DNA from: CAMAUF01 sp046152925
GTDB taxonomy: Bacteria > Chloroflexota > Dehalococcoidia > Tepidiformales > Tepidiformaceae
Length of the DNA stretch: 64,000 nt
Direction: 5' to 3'
Assembly (NCBI GenBank): GCA_046152925.1
Contig: JBJXFX010000159.1
Location: 1-64,000 of the forward strand
Shown here: positions 49,535 to 58,093 of the stretch, piece after piece
Layout of the letters: every line of letters starts with the position of its first letter
How positions within the stretch are numbered: position 1 is the stretch's first letter
Position numbers and translations under genes: made by a program
Notes under the pieces: generated by a model
What the model saw: only the letters and a program-made list of their open reading frames with translations
What the model was told of the DNA's origin: nothing
Databases searched by the model: none

Positions 49535-50679
49535 CCCCGGTCCAGCAGCTTGGCCGCGGCCCACGGAAGCAGGGGCACGCGGGCGACTTCGCGGGCGTAG
49601 GTCGATTCTCCGCGCTGGACCGCGAAGAATGCGTCCCAGAGGTAGCCGGTGTGGCCGCTCGCCCACATCCAGGGGCGGGGCAGGCGGCGGAGCATCCCGT
49701 AGAACATGAACGCAATGAGGCGCGCTCCGCGGAGTTCGGGCTGGATTTCGGCGTCCACTGCGCGCTGGTAGGGCGCGAGGTCGCCGGAGGTGGCGAGGGC
49801 TTGGAGCGCGCTCCGCGCGGCGATTCGCCCCGAGCTGATCGCGTAGAAGATGCCCTCTTGGGTGAATTCGTCGGCGAGCCCCGCGGCGTCGCCGGCGAGC
49901 AGGACGTTGCCCTCGGCGATCCGCTCCTCGGCGCGCCGGAAGCGGATCTTGTGCCCTCGGGCGATACGGACGGGTGCATCGGCGAGGCCGTAGCGGTCGA
50001 GGAAGCGGGAGACGTGCTCCTTCATCGTGTTCGCTTGGTCGCGCGGCAGGACGACGCCGAAGGAGAGCAGCTGCTCCTTCGGGAAGATCCAGGCGTAACC
50101 CCAGGGCCGGTAGCCGAGCTCGATCAGCGAGCGAGTATGGAACTGGTGGACGCGTTCGCCCGCTTCGACTTCGACCTCCCAGGCGGCGCACTCTTGGAGG
50201 TCGCCGCCGAGCCCGGCCATACGCCCGACGGGCGAGTGGGCGCCGTCGGCGCAGATCAGCAAGGGGGCGGAGGCCTCGAAGCCGTCGGCCTGCACGGTGG
50301 CGCGGCCGGGGCGGAGGTCGAGCGCGCGGATCGTGGTCGCGGGGCGGAATTCGGCGCCGGCTTTCTGGGCTTCGGCGAGGAGGAGGGCGTCGAAGCGGTC
50401 GCGCATCACCATGTGGGCGAACGGCGCGCCGGAGTCGCGGGTAAACCGCCAGCGGCCGCCATAGGTGACGTCGATCCGGTCGATCGTCTCTTCGATCACC
50501 GGCGTGATGGGGAACGGGAGAAAGCGCTCGGTGCGGAGCGGGATGCCGCCGCCGCAGGCCTTGTAGCGTGGGAACTCCGCGCGGTCGACGACGATGACAC
50601 GGGCCCCAGAGGCGGCAAGCTCGCGCGCGGCCGTGCTTCCCGCCGGGCCAGCGCCGACGACGATGACATCGAAACTCAC
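49531..50679 (-). CDS. Geranylgeranyl reductase-family FAD-dependent oxidoreductase
   Basis: 382 aa from GTG 50679. The FAD motif FDVIVVGAGPAGSTAARELA leads, followed by VVDRAEFPRYKACGGGIPL (family-specific), the second FAD loop GNVLLAGDAAGLADEFTQEG and GIFYAISSGRIAARSAL. It hydrogenates isoprenoid chains in known members, e.g. lipids or menaquinone tails. The GTG overlaps the stop of a small ORF (TCGTGA). A TACACT box 7 bases upstream allows an independent leaderless mRNA. Confidence 0.88.
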   Translation of the reverse strand: MSFDVIVVGAGPAGSTAARELAASGARVIVVDRAEFPRYKACGGGIPLRTERFLPFPITPVIEETIDRIDVTYGGRWRFTRDSGAPFAHMVMRDRFDALLLAEAQKAGAEFRPATTIRALDLRPGRATVQADGFEASAPLLICADGAHSPVGRMAGLGGDLQECAAWEVEVEAGERVHQFHTRSLIELGYRPWGYAWIFPKEQLLSFGVVLPRDQANTMKEHVSRFLDRYGLADAPVRIARGHKIRFRRAEERIAEGNVLLAGDAAGLADEFTQEGIFYAISSGRIAARSALQALATSGDLAPYQRAVDAEIQPELRGARLIAFMFYGMLRRLPRPWMWASGHTGYLWDAFFAVQRGESTYAREVARVPLLPWAAAKLLDRG

Positions 50680-50810
50680 GAGTGAGAGTGTAGCGCGCGG
50701 CGGGCCCAGACCAGGGCGAGCCCGATGAGCGCCCACGCGCCGAGGCCGGCGATCAAGCCGGTGATCAGGCCGCGTGGGCCAGCCTGCGGGTCCGCGTGGG
50801 TTGGCGTCAT
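50676..50810 (-). CDS. Putative 44-aa single-pass membrane protein
   Basis: ATG 50810 to TGA 50676 reads MTPTHADPQAGPRG, one membrane helix (LITGLIAGLGAWALIGLALV) and a basic tail WARRALHSHS. The positive end lies C-terminal. Its stop overlaps the GTG of the flavoprotein (GTGA), which suggests translational coupling. It may be a partner or assembly helper of the reductase. Short length makes it uncertain; conservation is untested. Confidence 0.4.
   Translation of the reverse strand: MTPTHADPQAGPRGLITGLIAGLGAWALIGLALVWARRALHSHS
50687..50692 (-). promoter_or_regulatory. -10 box of the geranylgeranyl reductase gene
   Basis: TACACT on the minus strand ends 7 bases before GTG 50679, inside the small ORF. 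It matches the leaderless pattern. Confidence 0.45.
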
Positions 50811-50889
50811 TGGAGCGTAGCGTGGCACATCGGGCGGGCCGCGCCAAGGGGCGTGCCTGCAGCCGAGACGAGAGGCAGACTCAGGTGCG

Positions 50890-51798
50890 ATGGGCTGGGA
50901 TGGCGGACGGCTGATGTTGTGGTACGCGGACTTTGGGCGTCATGCGCTGCCCTGGCGACAAACGCGCGACCCGTACGCCGTCCTCGTCTCCGAGGTGATG
51001 CTCCAGCAGACGCAGGTCGAGCGCGTCATCCCGTATTACGATGGGTGGCTCGCGCGCTGGCCGGCGCCGACGGTGTTAGCCGAGGCGCCGCTTCCCGACG
51101 TGCTGCGCCTCTGGGCGGGGCTCGGCTACAACCGGCGAGCGGTGAACCTGCACCGCGCGGCCGTGGCCGTGGTGGAGCGGCACGGCGGTCGGGTGCCCTT
51201 GGACGAGCCGGTGCTGCGGGCCCTGCCGGGAATCGGGCCGTACACGGCCGCGGCCGTGGCATCGTTCGCCGGCGAGCGCCGGGCCGCGCCCGCCGACACG
51301 AACATTGCCCGGGTCGTGGCCCGCGCGGTCTGTGGCATGGCCTCGCAGCGGGATGTCCCGCCGGGAGCCTTGGCGGCCGCGCTCGAGGAGGTGCTCCCCA
51401 AGGATGGACGCGGGGCGCGCGACCACAACCTCGCGCTCATGGACGTGGGGGCGCTGCTGTGTACGTCGCGGCAGCCCGCCTGCTTGCTTTGCCCGTTGGC
51501 GGCGGAGTGTCGCTGGCGGGCCGCTGGGCGCCCAGCAAGCGCCGTCACCCCGGCCAAGCCGCAGCCGCGGTTCGTCGAAACGGCGCGCTTTGCCCGAGGG
51601 CGGATTGTGGATGCGCTTCGGGACGATGCGGAGCTCTCCGTGGCGGCCCTTGGGGAGATGTTGCCGCCGCGGCATCGCCCGGAGCTCGGGCGCTATCTGC
51701 TCGCGCTCCAACGGGACGGGGTGATCGACGGCGAAGGCGACCGTTGGTGGCTTGCCGGTCATTCGGGGAGCAAAAGCATCGCGTCGCCGAAAGAGTAG
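50890..51798 (+). CDS. mutY: A/G-specific adenine glycosylase
   Basis: Removes adenine mispaired with 8-oxoguanine. 302 aa. Glu35 lies in VSEVMLQQTQVERV, the HhH is LPGIGPYTAAAVASF, Asp136 is in ADTNIARV, and the [4Fe-4S] cysteines are C191, C198, C201 and C207. The C-terminal Nudix-like recognition domain of typical MutY is missing; about 95 residues of a winged-helix-like tail take its place, so substrate discrimination may differ. The end overlaps queA by 40 bases tail to tail. Confidence 0.9.
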   Translation: MGWDGGRLMLWYADFGRHALPWRQTRDPYAVLVSEVMLQQTQVERVIPYYDGWLARWPAPTVLAEAPLPDVLRLWAGLGYNRRAVNLHRAAVAVVERHGGRVPLDEPVLRALPGIGPYTAAAVASFAGERRAAPADTNIARVVARAVCGMASQRDVPPGALAAALEEVLPKDGRGARDHNLALMDVGALLCTSRQPACLLCPLAAECRWRAAGRPASAVTPAKPQPRFVETARFARGRIVDALRDDAELSVAALGEMLPPRHRPELGRYLLALQRDGVIDGEGDRWWLAGHSGSKSIASPKE

Positions 51799-52793
51799 AA
51801 GCGGTAGCCCTCCGCGACGGCCTCGCGATAGGCGTGAAGGACGAGTTCTTGGCCTGCGAACGCGCAGACCAGCATCAGCAGCGTCGACTTTGGCAGATGG
51901 AAGTTCGTCACCAGTGCCTCGACCGCCGCGAAGCCTTCGCCGGGCAGGATCTTGAGCCCGGTCCAGCCGGCGTAGGCCTCAACGGCGCCGCGCTCGCGCG
52001 CGACGTGTTCGAGCGTGCGGACGACCGTCGTGCCGACGGCGACGACGCGCCGCGATTCGGACTTGGCTTGCCTGATCGCTGAGGCCGCGACTTCCGGCAC
52101 GGTGACGTGTTCCTGATGGAGGACGTGGTCGCGGGGGTCGCCGGCGGTGACCGGCTTGAACGTCCCCGCGCCGACTTCGAGCGTGACGGCAGTCCGCGAG
52201 ATGCCGGCCAAATCGAGCCGAGCGAGCAACTCAGGCGTGAAGTGCAGGCCCGCCGTGGGCGCTGCGGCGCTGCGCGCCTCGCGGCTGTAGACCGTCTGGT
52301 AACGCTCGGCGTCGCCGGTGTAGTCGCGGATGTAGGGCGGGAGCGGCACGGAGCCGGCCGTTGCGGGGTCGATGGAGACGTCGAACTCGAGGGTCACGGT
52401 GTCATCGGCGCGGTCGATGATGGTCGCCCAGGCGTGGCCCTGGGTTGTTTCGAAGCGAAAGCGCCGCCCCGGCTGGGCCTGCCTGCCGGGCTTGAAGAGC
52501 ACCTGCCAGCGGCGGTCGCTGAAGGGGCGAAGAAGCAGCGCCTCGACGCGGCCGCCGGTTTCCGGGCGTGCGCCGTGGAGCCGCGCGGCCATCACACGGG
52601 TGTCGTTGACGACGAGAAGGTCGCCTTTGCGAAGCAGTTCGGGGAGGTCGCGGAAGTGATGGTGGGCGATTGCGCCGCTGCGGAAGCGGACGACCATGAG
52701 GCGGGCGCTATCGCGCGGTTCAGCCGGCGATTGCGCTATCAAGCCATCGGGCAAGTCGTAGTCGAAGTCATCCGTCCGCACAGAAACGAGCAT
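51759..52793 (-). CDS. queA: S-adenosylmethionine:tRNA ribosyltransferase-isomerase
   Basis: Builds epoxyqueuosine on tRNA by transferring ribose from SAM to preQ1. 344 aa, full length. Diagnostic blocks are DFDYDLPDGLIAQSPAEPRD, LPELLRKGDLLVVNDTRVM, PTAGLHFTPELLARL and KSTLLMLVCAFAG. No tgt lies next to it here. It is divergent from the 52837 gene with a 43-base spacer. Confidence 0.95.
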   Translation of the reverse strand: MLVSVRTDDFDYDLPDGLIAQSPAEPRDSARLMVVRFRSGAIAHHHFRDLPELLRKGDLLVVNDTRVMAARLHGARPETGGRVEALLLRPFSDRRWQVLFKPGRQAQPGRRFRFETTQGHAWATIIDRADDTVTLEFDVSIDPATAGSVPLPPYIRDYTGDAERYQTVYSREARSAAAPTAGLHFTPELLARLDLAGISRTAVTLEVGAGTFKPVTAGDPRDHVLHQEHVTVPEVAASAIRQAKSESRRVVAVGTTVVRTLEHVARERGAVEAYAGWTGLKILPGEGFAAVEALVTNFHLPKSTLLMLVCAFAGQELVLHAYREAVAEGYRFYSFGDAMLLLPE

Positions 52794-52836
52794 TGCCTGT
52801 TCTTGGGGCCCGGTCTACGGTGGCCGAGGAGGCGGG

Positions 52837-53256
52837 ATGGCGAACCGGGACGGCACGGCATCTTCGATCCTGCGAGATCGGATGGACCGGATGACCGCAC
52901 ACGAGGTCAACATCCACCGCAGCAGCGTGCGCTGGGTGGACGCCGACACGGCGCGGCTCGAGCGGGCAGCGGTGCTGCGATTGCGCGGCGGTCATGCCAC
53001 CTTCGCGAAGTCGGCCATTGGGATTGCGACCTTCACGCAGGGCACGTTGCAGGAATCGCAAGCGTTCATCGTCGCCGGCAGGTCGATCGCCTGCGACGAG
53101 GTGCGGACGGTCATCCTCGCTGCGCCGGTCGTCCGGGGCGAGGTGCATACCCTGATCGACCTCCGCTCGGCGGTGGCGCTTGGCGTCGGGATCGCCCTGG
53201 GGCGGGCGGGGCTGGCGGCGGGCCGGGCGGCTTCGCGGAAGCTCTTCCACCGCTGA
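52837..53256 (+). CDS. Protein of unknown function (beta-repeat like)
   Basis: 139 aa; an internal ATG at 52891 would give MTAHEVNIHRSSVRWVDAD. The middle alternates short strands (AAVLRLRGGHATFAKSAIG, ESQAFIVAGRSIACDEVR), reminiscent of bactofilin-like or polymer-forming beta repeats found in Chloroflexota. The C-terminal segment is hydrophobic (VALGVGIALGRAGLAAGRA). Its last 146 bases overlap the 3-prime tail of rlmN on the other strand, so one of the two ends may be misjudged. Function unknown. Confidence 0.55.
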   Translation: MANRDGTASSILRDRMDRMTAHEVNIHRSSVRWVDADTARLERAAVLRLRGGHATFAKSAIGIATFTQGTLQESQAFIVAGRSIACDEVRTVILAAPVVRGEVHTLIDLRSAVALGVGIALGRAGLAAGRAASRKLFHR

Positions 53257-54466
53257 CTTGCGGCCGGCTGGGCCGGGCAGGCGCGACCGGCGCGGGTCGC
53301 AGGGCTGGCTTGGCGGGGAGGGCGGCTGGCTTCTTTGCCGGGGCACTTGCCGACGCATTTGCCGACGCCACCAGGTCCTCCACCGTGATCAACGAGCGGC
53401 GACTTGCCGGGATGGCGCCTTCGGCCTCCGTACGGAGCTGGCCGCAGGCCGCACTGATTTCGACGCCCTTTTCGACGCGCACGGTGCAGTTCACGCCCGC
53501 CGCGCGCAGGGTCTGTTCGAAGCGGCGTGTTGTGGCGACGGACGGCCCTTTGAAGCCGCCGGCGGTGGGGTTCACGGGGATGAGGTTCACGTGTGCGCCG
53601 ATCCCGCGGAGCTTTCGCGCCAGCTCTTCGGCCATCGCGGCCGAATCGTTGATGCCGGCGAGGAGGGCGTATTCGAAGGTCACGCGCCGGCCGGTCGTCT
53701 GGAAGAAGCGTTTCGCGGCCGAGAGCAGGTCGTTCACCGAGTAGTGCCCGGCCGTCGGGACGAGCCTCCGCCGGAGATCGTCCGTTGGAGCGTGAAGCGA
53801 GATCGCGAGCCCGACCTGGAGGTCTTCGTTGGCCAGCTTTTCGATGCCGCTCATGATGCCGACGGTCGAGATGGTGACGTGGCGCTGTCCGAGCCCGAAC
53901 GTCCGCGGGTCCGTGAGGAGCCGGACGGCGGCGATCGTGTTGCCGTAGTTCGCGAGCGGCTCCCCCATGCCCATGAAGACGATGTTCGTCACGTGCTGGT
54001 CGCGGGAGCGCAAGAGGCGGGCGATGAAGAGCACCTGGGCGACGATTTCGGGCGTGTCGAGGTTCCGTTGGAAACCCATTTGGCCGGTTGCGCAGAACAC
54101 GCAGCCCATGGCGCAGCCGGCCTGGGTCGAGACGCAGACTGTCGAGCGAGGGTGCCCGCCGGCTTCGCCGGGGTACTGCATAAGGACCGTTTCGATGAGC
54201 GTCCCGGGCTGGGTTTGGAGGAGGAGCTTGGTGGTTTGGCCGTCGGCGCTGACCTGCCGTTGCACCTCTTCGGCTTCCGAGACAACGTAGCCGGCCTCGA
54301 CGAGGCGGGCGCGAAGTCCGGCGGGCAGCGTCGAAATCGCGTCGAGGGTGGGCGCGACGTCGCGGTAGAGCCCGCGCAGGAGCTGTGCGGCGCGATACGG
54401 AGGTTCGCCGAGCCCGGCGACGAGCGCCTCGACTTGCGTGATCGTGAGGCCTGTGAGGCTGGTCAT
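53111..54466 (-). CDS. rlmN: 23S rRNA A2503 / tRNA A37 C2-methyltransferase RlmN
   Basis: Radical-SAM enzyme. Residues 118-125 hold the cluster cysteines C118, C122 and C125 (AGCAMGCVFCATGQMGFQRN). VFMGMGEPLANY and ISLHAPTDDLRRRLVP follow, and the methyl-carrying Cys is in VEISAACGQLR. The catalytic part ends near residue 355. The remaining ~95 residues are a Pro/Ala/Arg-rich disordered tail not typical of the family, whose DNA lies antisense to the 52837 gene. It is coupled to fmt by ATGA overlap. Confidence 0.92.
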   Translation of the reverse strand: MTSLTGLTITQVEALVAGLGEPPYRAAQLLRGLYRDVAPTLDAISTLPAGLRARLVEAGYVVSEAEEVQRQVSADGQTTKLLLQTQPGTLIETVLMQYPGEAGGHPRSTVCVSTQAGCAMGCVFCATGQMGFQRNLDTPEIVAQVLFIARLLRSRDQHVTNIVFMGMGEPLANYGNTIAAVRLLTDPRTFGLGQRHVTISTVGIMSGIEKLANEDLQVGLAISLHAPTDDLRRRLVPTAGHYSVNDLLSAAKRFFQTTGRRVTFEYALLAGINDSAAMAEELARKLRGIGAHVNLIPVNPTAGGFKGPSVATTRRFEQTLRAAGVNCTVRVEKGVEISAACGQLRTEAEGAIPASRRSLITVEDLVASANASASAPAKKPAALPAKPALRPAPVAPARPSRPQVSGGRASAKPPGPPPAPPAPGRSRRQAPPPSGGRSGYAPRPGRPAQRG

Positions 54467-55398
54467 AGAAGCTCTACCGCCCCTGGCAATTGTCCGCGTG
54501 TGCCCGCGAGGAACTGCTCACCCGTGAGGATACGGCCGCCGGGGCGCTGCAGCTCGCGCAGGACGAGCCTGCCATCGCGGAAGGCGACCGCCGGGCAGCG
54601 GTTGACCACGGAGAGTGCGCCGGGCTGCGCGTCCGCGTCCGCAAGCGCGACCTCGGCCCGCCAAATGGCGAGACGCGCGCCTTCGTAGGTGACCGAGGCG
54701 CCGGGCCAAGGGCTGTATGCCCGGACGGCACGTTCGGCTTCGTGGGCGGTCATCGTCGCACGCAGGCGGCCGTCGTCCTTGCGGATCTGCCAGCACTCCG
54801 TGACGAGCGACGCATCTTGCGCGATCGCGGGGAGCGAGCCATCGAGCCATCCGGGGAGGGTTTCGACGAGGAGCGCGGCGCCGGCTTCGGCGAGGCGTGG
54901 TTCAAGGCGGCCGGTGGTGTCGGTGGGCGCGATGGGGACCGCACGCTGGCTGATGACGCCGCCGGCGTCCATTTTGAGCGCCATCTCCATGATGCTGACG
55001 CCGGCTTCCGCGTCGCCAGCGAGGATGGCCGCCGTGATCGGCGAAGCGCCGCGCCAACGAGGCAGGAGCGAGGCGTGGACGTTGATGCAGCCGCGCTTGG
55101 GGATATCCAGCACTGGGCGGCCCAGGATCTTGCCGTAGGCGGCGACGACGAAGAGGTCGGGGTGCAGGTCGCGAAGCGCTTGGCGGACGGGTTCGTCCTT
55201 GAGGGTCTCGGGTTGGAGGGTGGGGATGGCGAACTCCAAGGCGGCCAGCTTCACGTCGGGCGGGGCCAGCTTGCCCCCGCGGCCAGCCGGCCGATCCGGT
55301 TGGGTGACCGCCTGCACCACATCGTAGCCTGCCGCCACCAACGCGCGGAGCGAGGGGACCGCGAACGCTGGCGAGCCCATGAAGACGACCCTGGTCAT
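54463..55398 (-). CDS. fmt: Methionyl-tRNA formyltransferase
   Basis: Formylates initiator Met-tRNA. 311 aa. VFMGSPAFAVPSLRAL, NVHASLLPRWRGASPITAAI (with catalytic N, H) and the downstream IMEMALKMDAGG (Asp) are diagnostic. The C-terminal OB-like domain has CPAVAFRDGRLVLRELQRPG. It overlaps the SAM hydrolase stop by four bases and the rlmN start likewise. Confidence 0.95.
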   Translation of the reverse strand: MTRVVFMGSPAFAVPSLRALVAAGYDVVQAVTQPDRPAGRGGKLAPPDVKLAALEFAIPTLQPETLKDEPVRQALRDLHPDLFVVAAYGKILGRPVLDIPKRGCINVHASLLPRWRGASPITAAILAGDAEAGVSIMEMALKMDAGGVISQRAVPIAPTDTTGRLEPRLAEAGAALLVETLPGWLDGSLPAIAQDASLVTECWQIRKDDGRLRATMTAHEAERAVRAYSPWPGASVTYEGARLAIWRAEVALADADAQPGALSVVNRCPAVAFRDGRLVLRELQRPGGRILTGEQFLAGTRGQLPGAVELL

Positions 55399-56231
55399 GG
55401 TTGAGCTCGCACGACGACGGGGTCGCCTCTGCGCGCGCCCAATGTCGCGGCTGCGCTGGCCTGGTTGATAGCGATGGCGACGAACCCACTGCTATCGGGG
55501 TAGCAGAACGGCCTCGCATCGGGCGCCGCGCCGAACGTCCAGACACGCCGGTCGATGTGGTGGGCGCCGAGTTGGAGGTCGAACTGCGGGAAGAGCTCAT
55601 GCGCCCTGACGGTCGTGACGAGGTTGCCGAAACGGTCGACGTGGATGACGCGGCCGCGGAGCTCGCCCTGGGGGCCGGGCCGCCCAGTGAACGGCCCGAG
55701 GATGTGCGCGTCGTGGCGCGGTGGGCCGAGGTGGCGAAAGTCGAGCCCCGCCGCGATGTGGGCCGCCGCCGGGGCGAAGATGTCGCGTCCGTGGAAGGTT
55801 GGCGAAACGTGCGGCCTTTGGAACTGCGGGTTCACCAACTCGCGGACTTCGACCGCCGCGCTTCCCAGCGCGTGCGATGCCGGGACGTCGCCTGCGCGTC
55901 CGCGGAGCGGCGCAGGAAACGCGGCCGAGAGGAGCCCGTTATCCGGGCCGATGAAGACGCGGCCCTCGGCGCGGATGGCGACGCCGCGGCGCTCCGTCCC
56001 GACGCCGGGGTCCACGACGGCCAAGATCACGGCCCCATCAGGAAGGACGGCCATCGCGCACTCAAGCGTCCAGGCGCCTTCGTCGACCGCGAACGGCTCG
56101 ACGGCGTGCGTGAGGTCGATGATCGGCGCGGCCGGGGCGATCCCGGAGATCACAGCCTTCATCTGCCCGACGAACGCATCGCGCGTGCCGAAGTCGCTGA
56201 GGAGGACGATGGGTCGCGTCAGTTTTGCCAC
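55395..56231 (-). CDS. SAM hydroxide adenosyltransferase (DUF62 family)
   Basis: 278 aa from GTG 56231. The family start LTRPIVLLSDFGTRDAFVGQ, the VDPGVGTERRGVAIR and FIGPDNGLLSAAF blocks, and GRVIHVDRFGNLVTTV are clear. Members cleave SAM with water to adenosine and methionine; the halogenases are a minor branch. The start lies 13 bases inside the peptide-binding gene. Its role in the cell is poorly understood. Confidence 0.9.
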   Translation of the reverse strand: MAKLTRPIVLLSDFGTRDAFVGQMKAVISGIAPAAPIIDLTHAVEPFAVDEGAWTLECAMAVLPDGAVILAVVDPGVGTERRGVAIRAEGRVFIGPDNGLLSAAFPAPLRGRAGDVPASHALGSAAVEVRELVNPQFQRPHVSPTFHGRDIFAPAAAHIAAGLDFRHLGPPRHDAHILGPFTGRPGPQGELRGRVIHVDRFGNLVTTVRAHELFPQFDLQLGAHHIDRRVWTFGAAPDARPFCYPDSSGFVAIAINQASAAATLGARRGDPVVVRAQP

Positions 56232-57862
56232 CTCTGGATGTCGAAAAAGCGTTGCGCGGGATTGGCGATGAGGCCGAAGGGGACCCCGCGGATCGCGCTC
56301 GATCGAGCATACACGTAGCTCGGGTAGCCCAGGACGATGCTCGGCGTCAGCTCTGCCCACTTCTCTTGGTACTGACGGTAAAGGTCCTTCCGGACCTCGG
56401 AGTCGTTGCTCGTGCGTGCCTTGGCGATGAGCTCGTCGACCACGAGGTCCGAAAAGTTGGCGATATTGAGGCCGGCGGTGCCGAGCTGTGAGCTGTGCCA
56501 GCCGAAGTAGGGGTCGGGGTCGGCGCCTTGGTCGAAGCCGGCGACGGCGGCGTCGTAGCGGCGCTCCTGGAGGAAGTCCTTTTGGAGGACCGCGAAGGTG
56601 GTCGCGGCGACGTTTGCGCGGATCCCGAGCGGCTCAAGTTGAGCGGCGATTTCCGTCGCGATTTCCACGCGCGCTGGGTCGTTGTCGGTCCGGATGGTGA
56701 ACCGGAGCTCGGTGCCCTCCTTGGTGAGGACGCCACTCGGCCCTGGCCGCCAGCCCGCTCGTTCGAGGAGGCGGCGGGCCTCGGGGACGTCGGGTGTCGG
56801 CCGGTCGTATTCCTGGCTATAGGCCCAGCTCGCCGGGGAGACGGGGGAGGAGCTGAGGAGGGCGGTGCCGGCGAGCGTCCGGTCGAGCAGCCGGTCGCGG
56901 TTGAGGGCGAGCGAGATTGCCCGCCGGACGTTCGTGTCGGCGAACAGGTTGAGGGTCTGGTTGTTGAGGTAGAGGACGAGGTGGGCGGCGCGAGGGATGT
57001 CCGTGACGGTGAGGCCCGCGACTTCGCCAGCGGCCGCGCGCTCGTCTCGGGTGAGTGCTTCGCGGAAGAAGGCGCCCTGGATTTCGCGGGCTTGGAGCGC
57101 GCGGAGCGCGCTTGGGCTATCGGGGAAGAAGCGAAAGCGGAGGGTCGTCAGCTTCGGGGCGCCGAGGTGGTAGCGCTCGTTGGCCACGAGCTGGGCCTCT
57201 CGCGTGTCGAGCGACTCGAGGCGGTAGGGGCCGGAGCCGACCGGCGCGCGGTTGAAGGGGGAATCGAAGAGCTGGACGGCGGTGAGCCCGGAAAGCAGGT
57301 GCTCAGGGAGGATGCCGATGGTGGCGGAGCGGGCGAGGAAAGGGGCGTTTGCCTGCCGGAGGCGCAGGACGACGGTCCGTTCGTCGACGGGCTCGACTTC
57401 GACTCCGGTCCAGGCTTCGACGAGGGCCGGGTCGCCGCGGAAGTTGGGCTCGACGATCCGCTCGATCGTGAAGGCGACATCGCGCGCGCTGACCGGCTTG
57501 CCATCGTGCCAGGTGAGCCCTTGGCGGAGCGTGAACGTGTAGGTGCGCCCGCCATCGCTGATTTCGGGCAGTTCGGCGAGGTCTGGTGCGACCGAGCCGT
57601 CGGGGGTCAGCCGGAGGAGGCCGGAGAAGAGGAGCGATACGAGGTCTTCATCGACGCCGGAGGTGGAGGCGAACAGCGGGTTGACGCGCTGCCAGGTGCC
57701 GACGACGCCCTCGATGTACGAGTCGCGCGGGCCGGCGGGGAGGTCGTCGGCATCGTTGTCTTGCCGGACGAAGTAGGCGGTTGCGGCAATCGCGCCCACG
57801 AGGGTCAGGAGGGCGAGTCCGATGAGGAGCGGGCGTGCGGGGTCCGCCGTGCGCTGGCGCAA
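56219..57862 (-). CDS. ABC transporter solute-binding protein, family 5 (peptide/oligopeptide type)
   Basis: 547 aa, TTG 57862, four bases after secG. An N-terminal hydrophobic helix (about 10-32, without lipobox Cys) anchors or exports it. The SBP_bac_5 blocks are YTFTLRQGLTWHDGKPVSA, VGSGPYRLES, RAISLALNRDRLLDRTL and DPDPYFGWHSSQLG. No permease or ATPase subunit is next to it, so it either works with a remote transporter or has another role. The ligand is unknown. Confidence 0.88.
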   Translation of the reverse strand: MRQRTADPARPLLIGLALLTLVGAIAATAYFVRQDNDADDLPAGPRDSYIEGVVGTWQRVNPLFASTSGVDEDLVSLLFSGLLRLTPDGSVAPDLAELPEISDGGRTYTFTLRQGLTWHDGKPVSARDVAFTIERIVEPNFRGDPALVEAWTGVEVEPVDERTVVLRLRQANAPFLARSATIGILPEHLLSGLTAVQLFDSPFNRAPVGSGPYRLESLDTREAQLVANERYHLGAPKLTTLRFRFFPDSPSALRALQAREIQGAFFREALTRDERAAAGEVAGLTVTDIPRAAHLVLYLNNQTLNLFADTNVRRAISLALNRDRLLDRTLAGTALLSSSPVSPASWAYSQEYDRPTPDVPEARRLLERAGWRPGPSGVLTKEGTELRFTIRTDNDPARVEIATEIAAQLEPLGIRANVAATTFAVLQKDFLQERRYDAAVAGFDQGADPDPYFGWHSSQLGTAGLNIANFSDLVVDELIAKARTSNDSEVRKDLYRQYQEKWAELTPSIVLGYPSYVYARSSAIRGVPFGLIANPAQRFFDIQRWQN

Positions 57863-57866
57863 TGGA

Positions 57867-58088
57867 TTACTTCTGTGTCTGGACGCTCAGGAAGGACACG
57901 AAGATGAACACCACGACGAGAATGATGGTGGCCTGGAAGAGCGTCCGTTCGAGGCCACGCTTCGTGCGGTAGACGGACCCACCCGACATGCCGCCCAGGG
58001 CAGCCCCGACGCCCGAGCCCTTCACCTGAAGGAGGACGCAGAGGATGAGGACGACCGAGATGAGGATTTGCAGAAGGTTGAAAAGCAT
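57867..58088 (-). CDS. secG: Preprotein translocase subunit SecG
   Basis: 73 aa, two helices: the first (LLQILISVVLILCVLLQ) ends in the family loop KGSGVGAALGG, and the second is TLFQATIILVVVFIFVSFLS. It assists SecYE-mediated protein export. It lies 5 bases after the yvcK-like gene on the same strand. Confidence 0.93.
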   Translation of the reverse strand: MLFNLLQILISVVLILCVLLQVKGSGVGAALGGMSGGSVYRTKRGLERTLFQATIILVVVFIFVSFLSVQTQK

Positions 58089-58093
58089 ACTCG

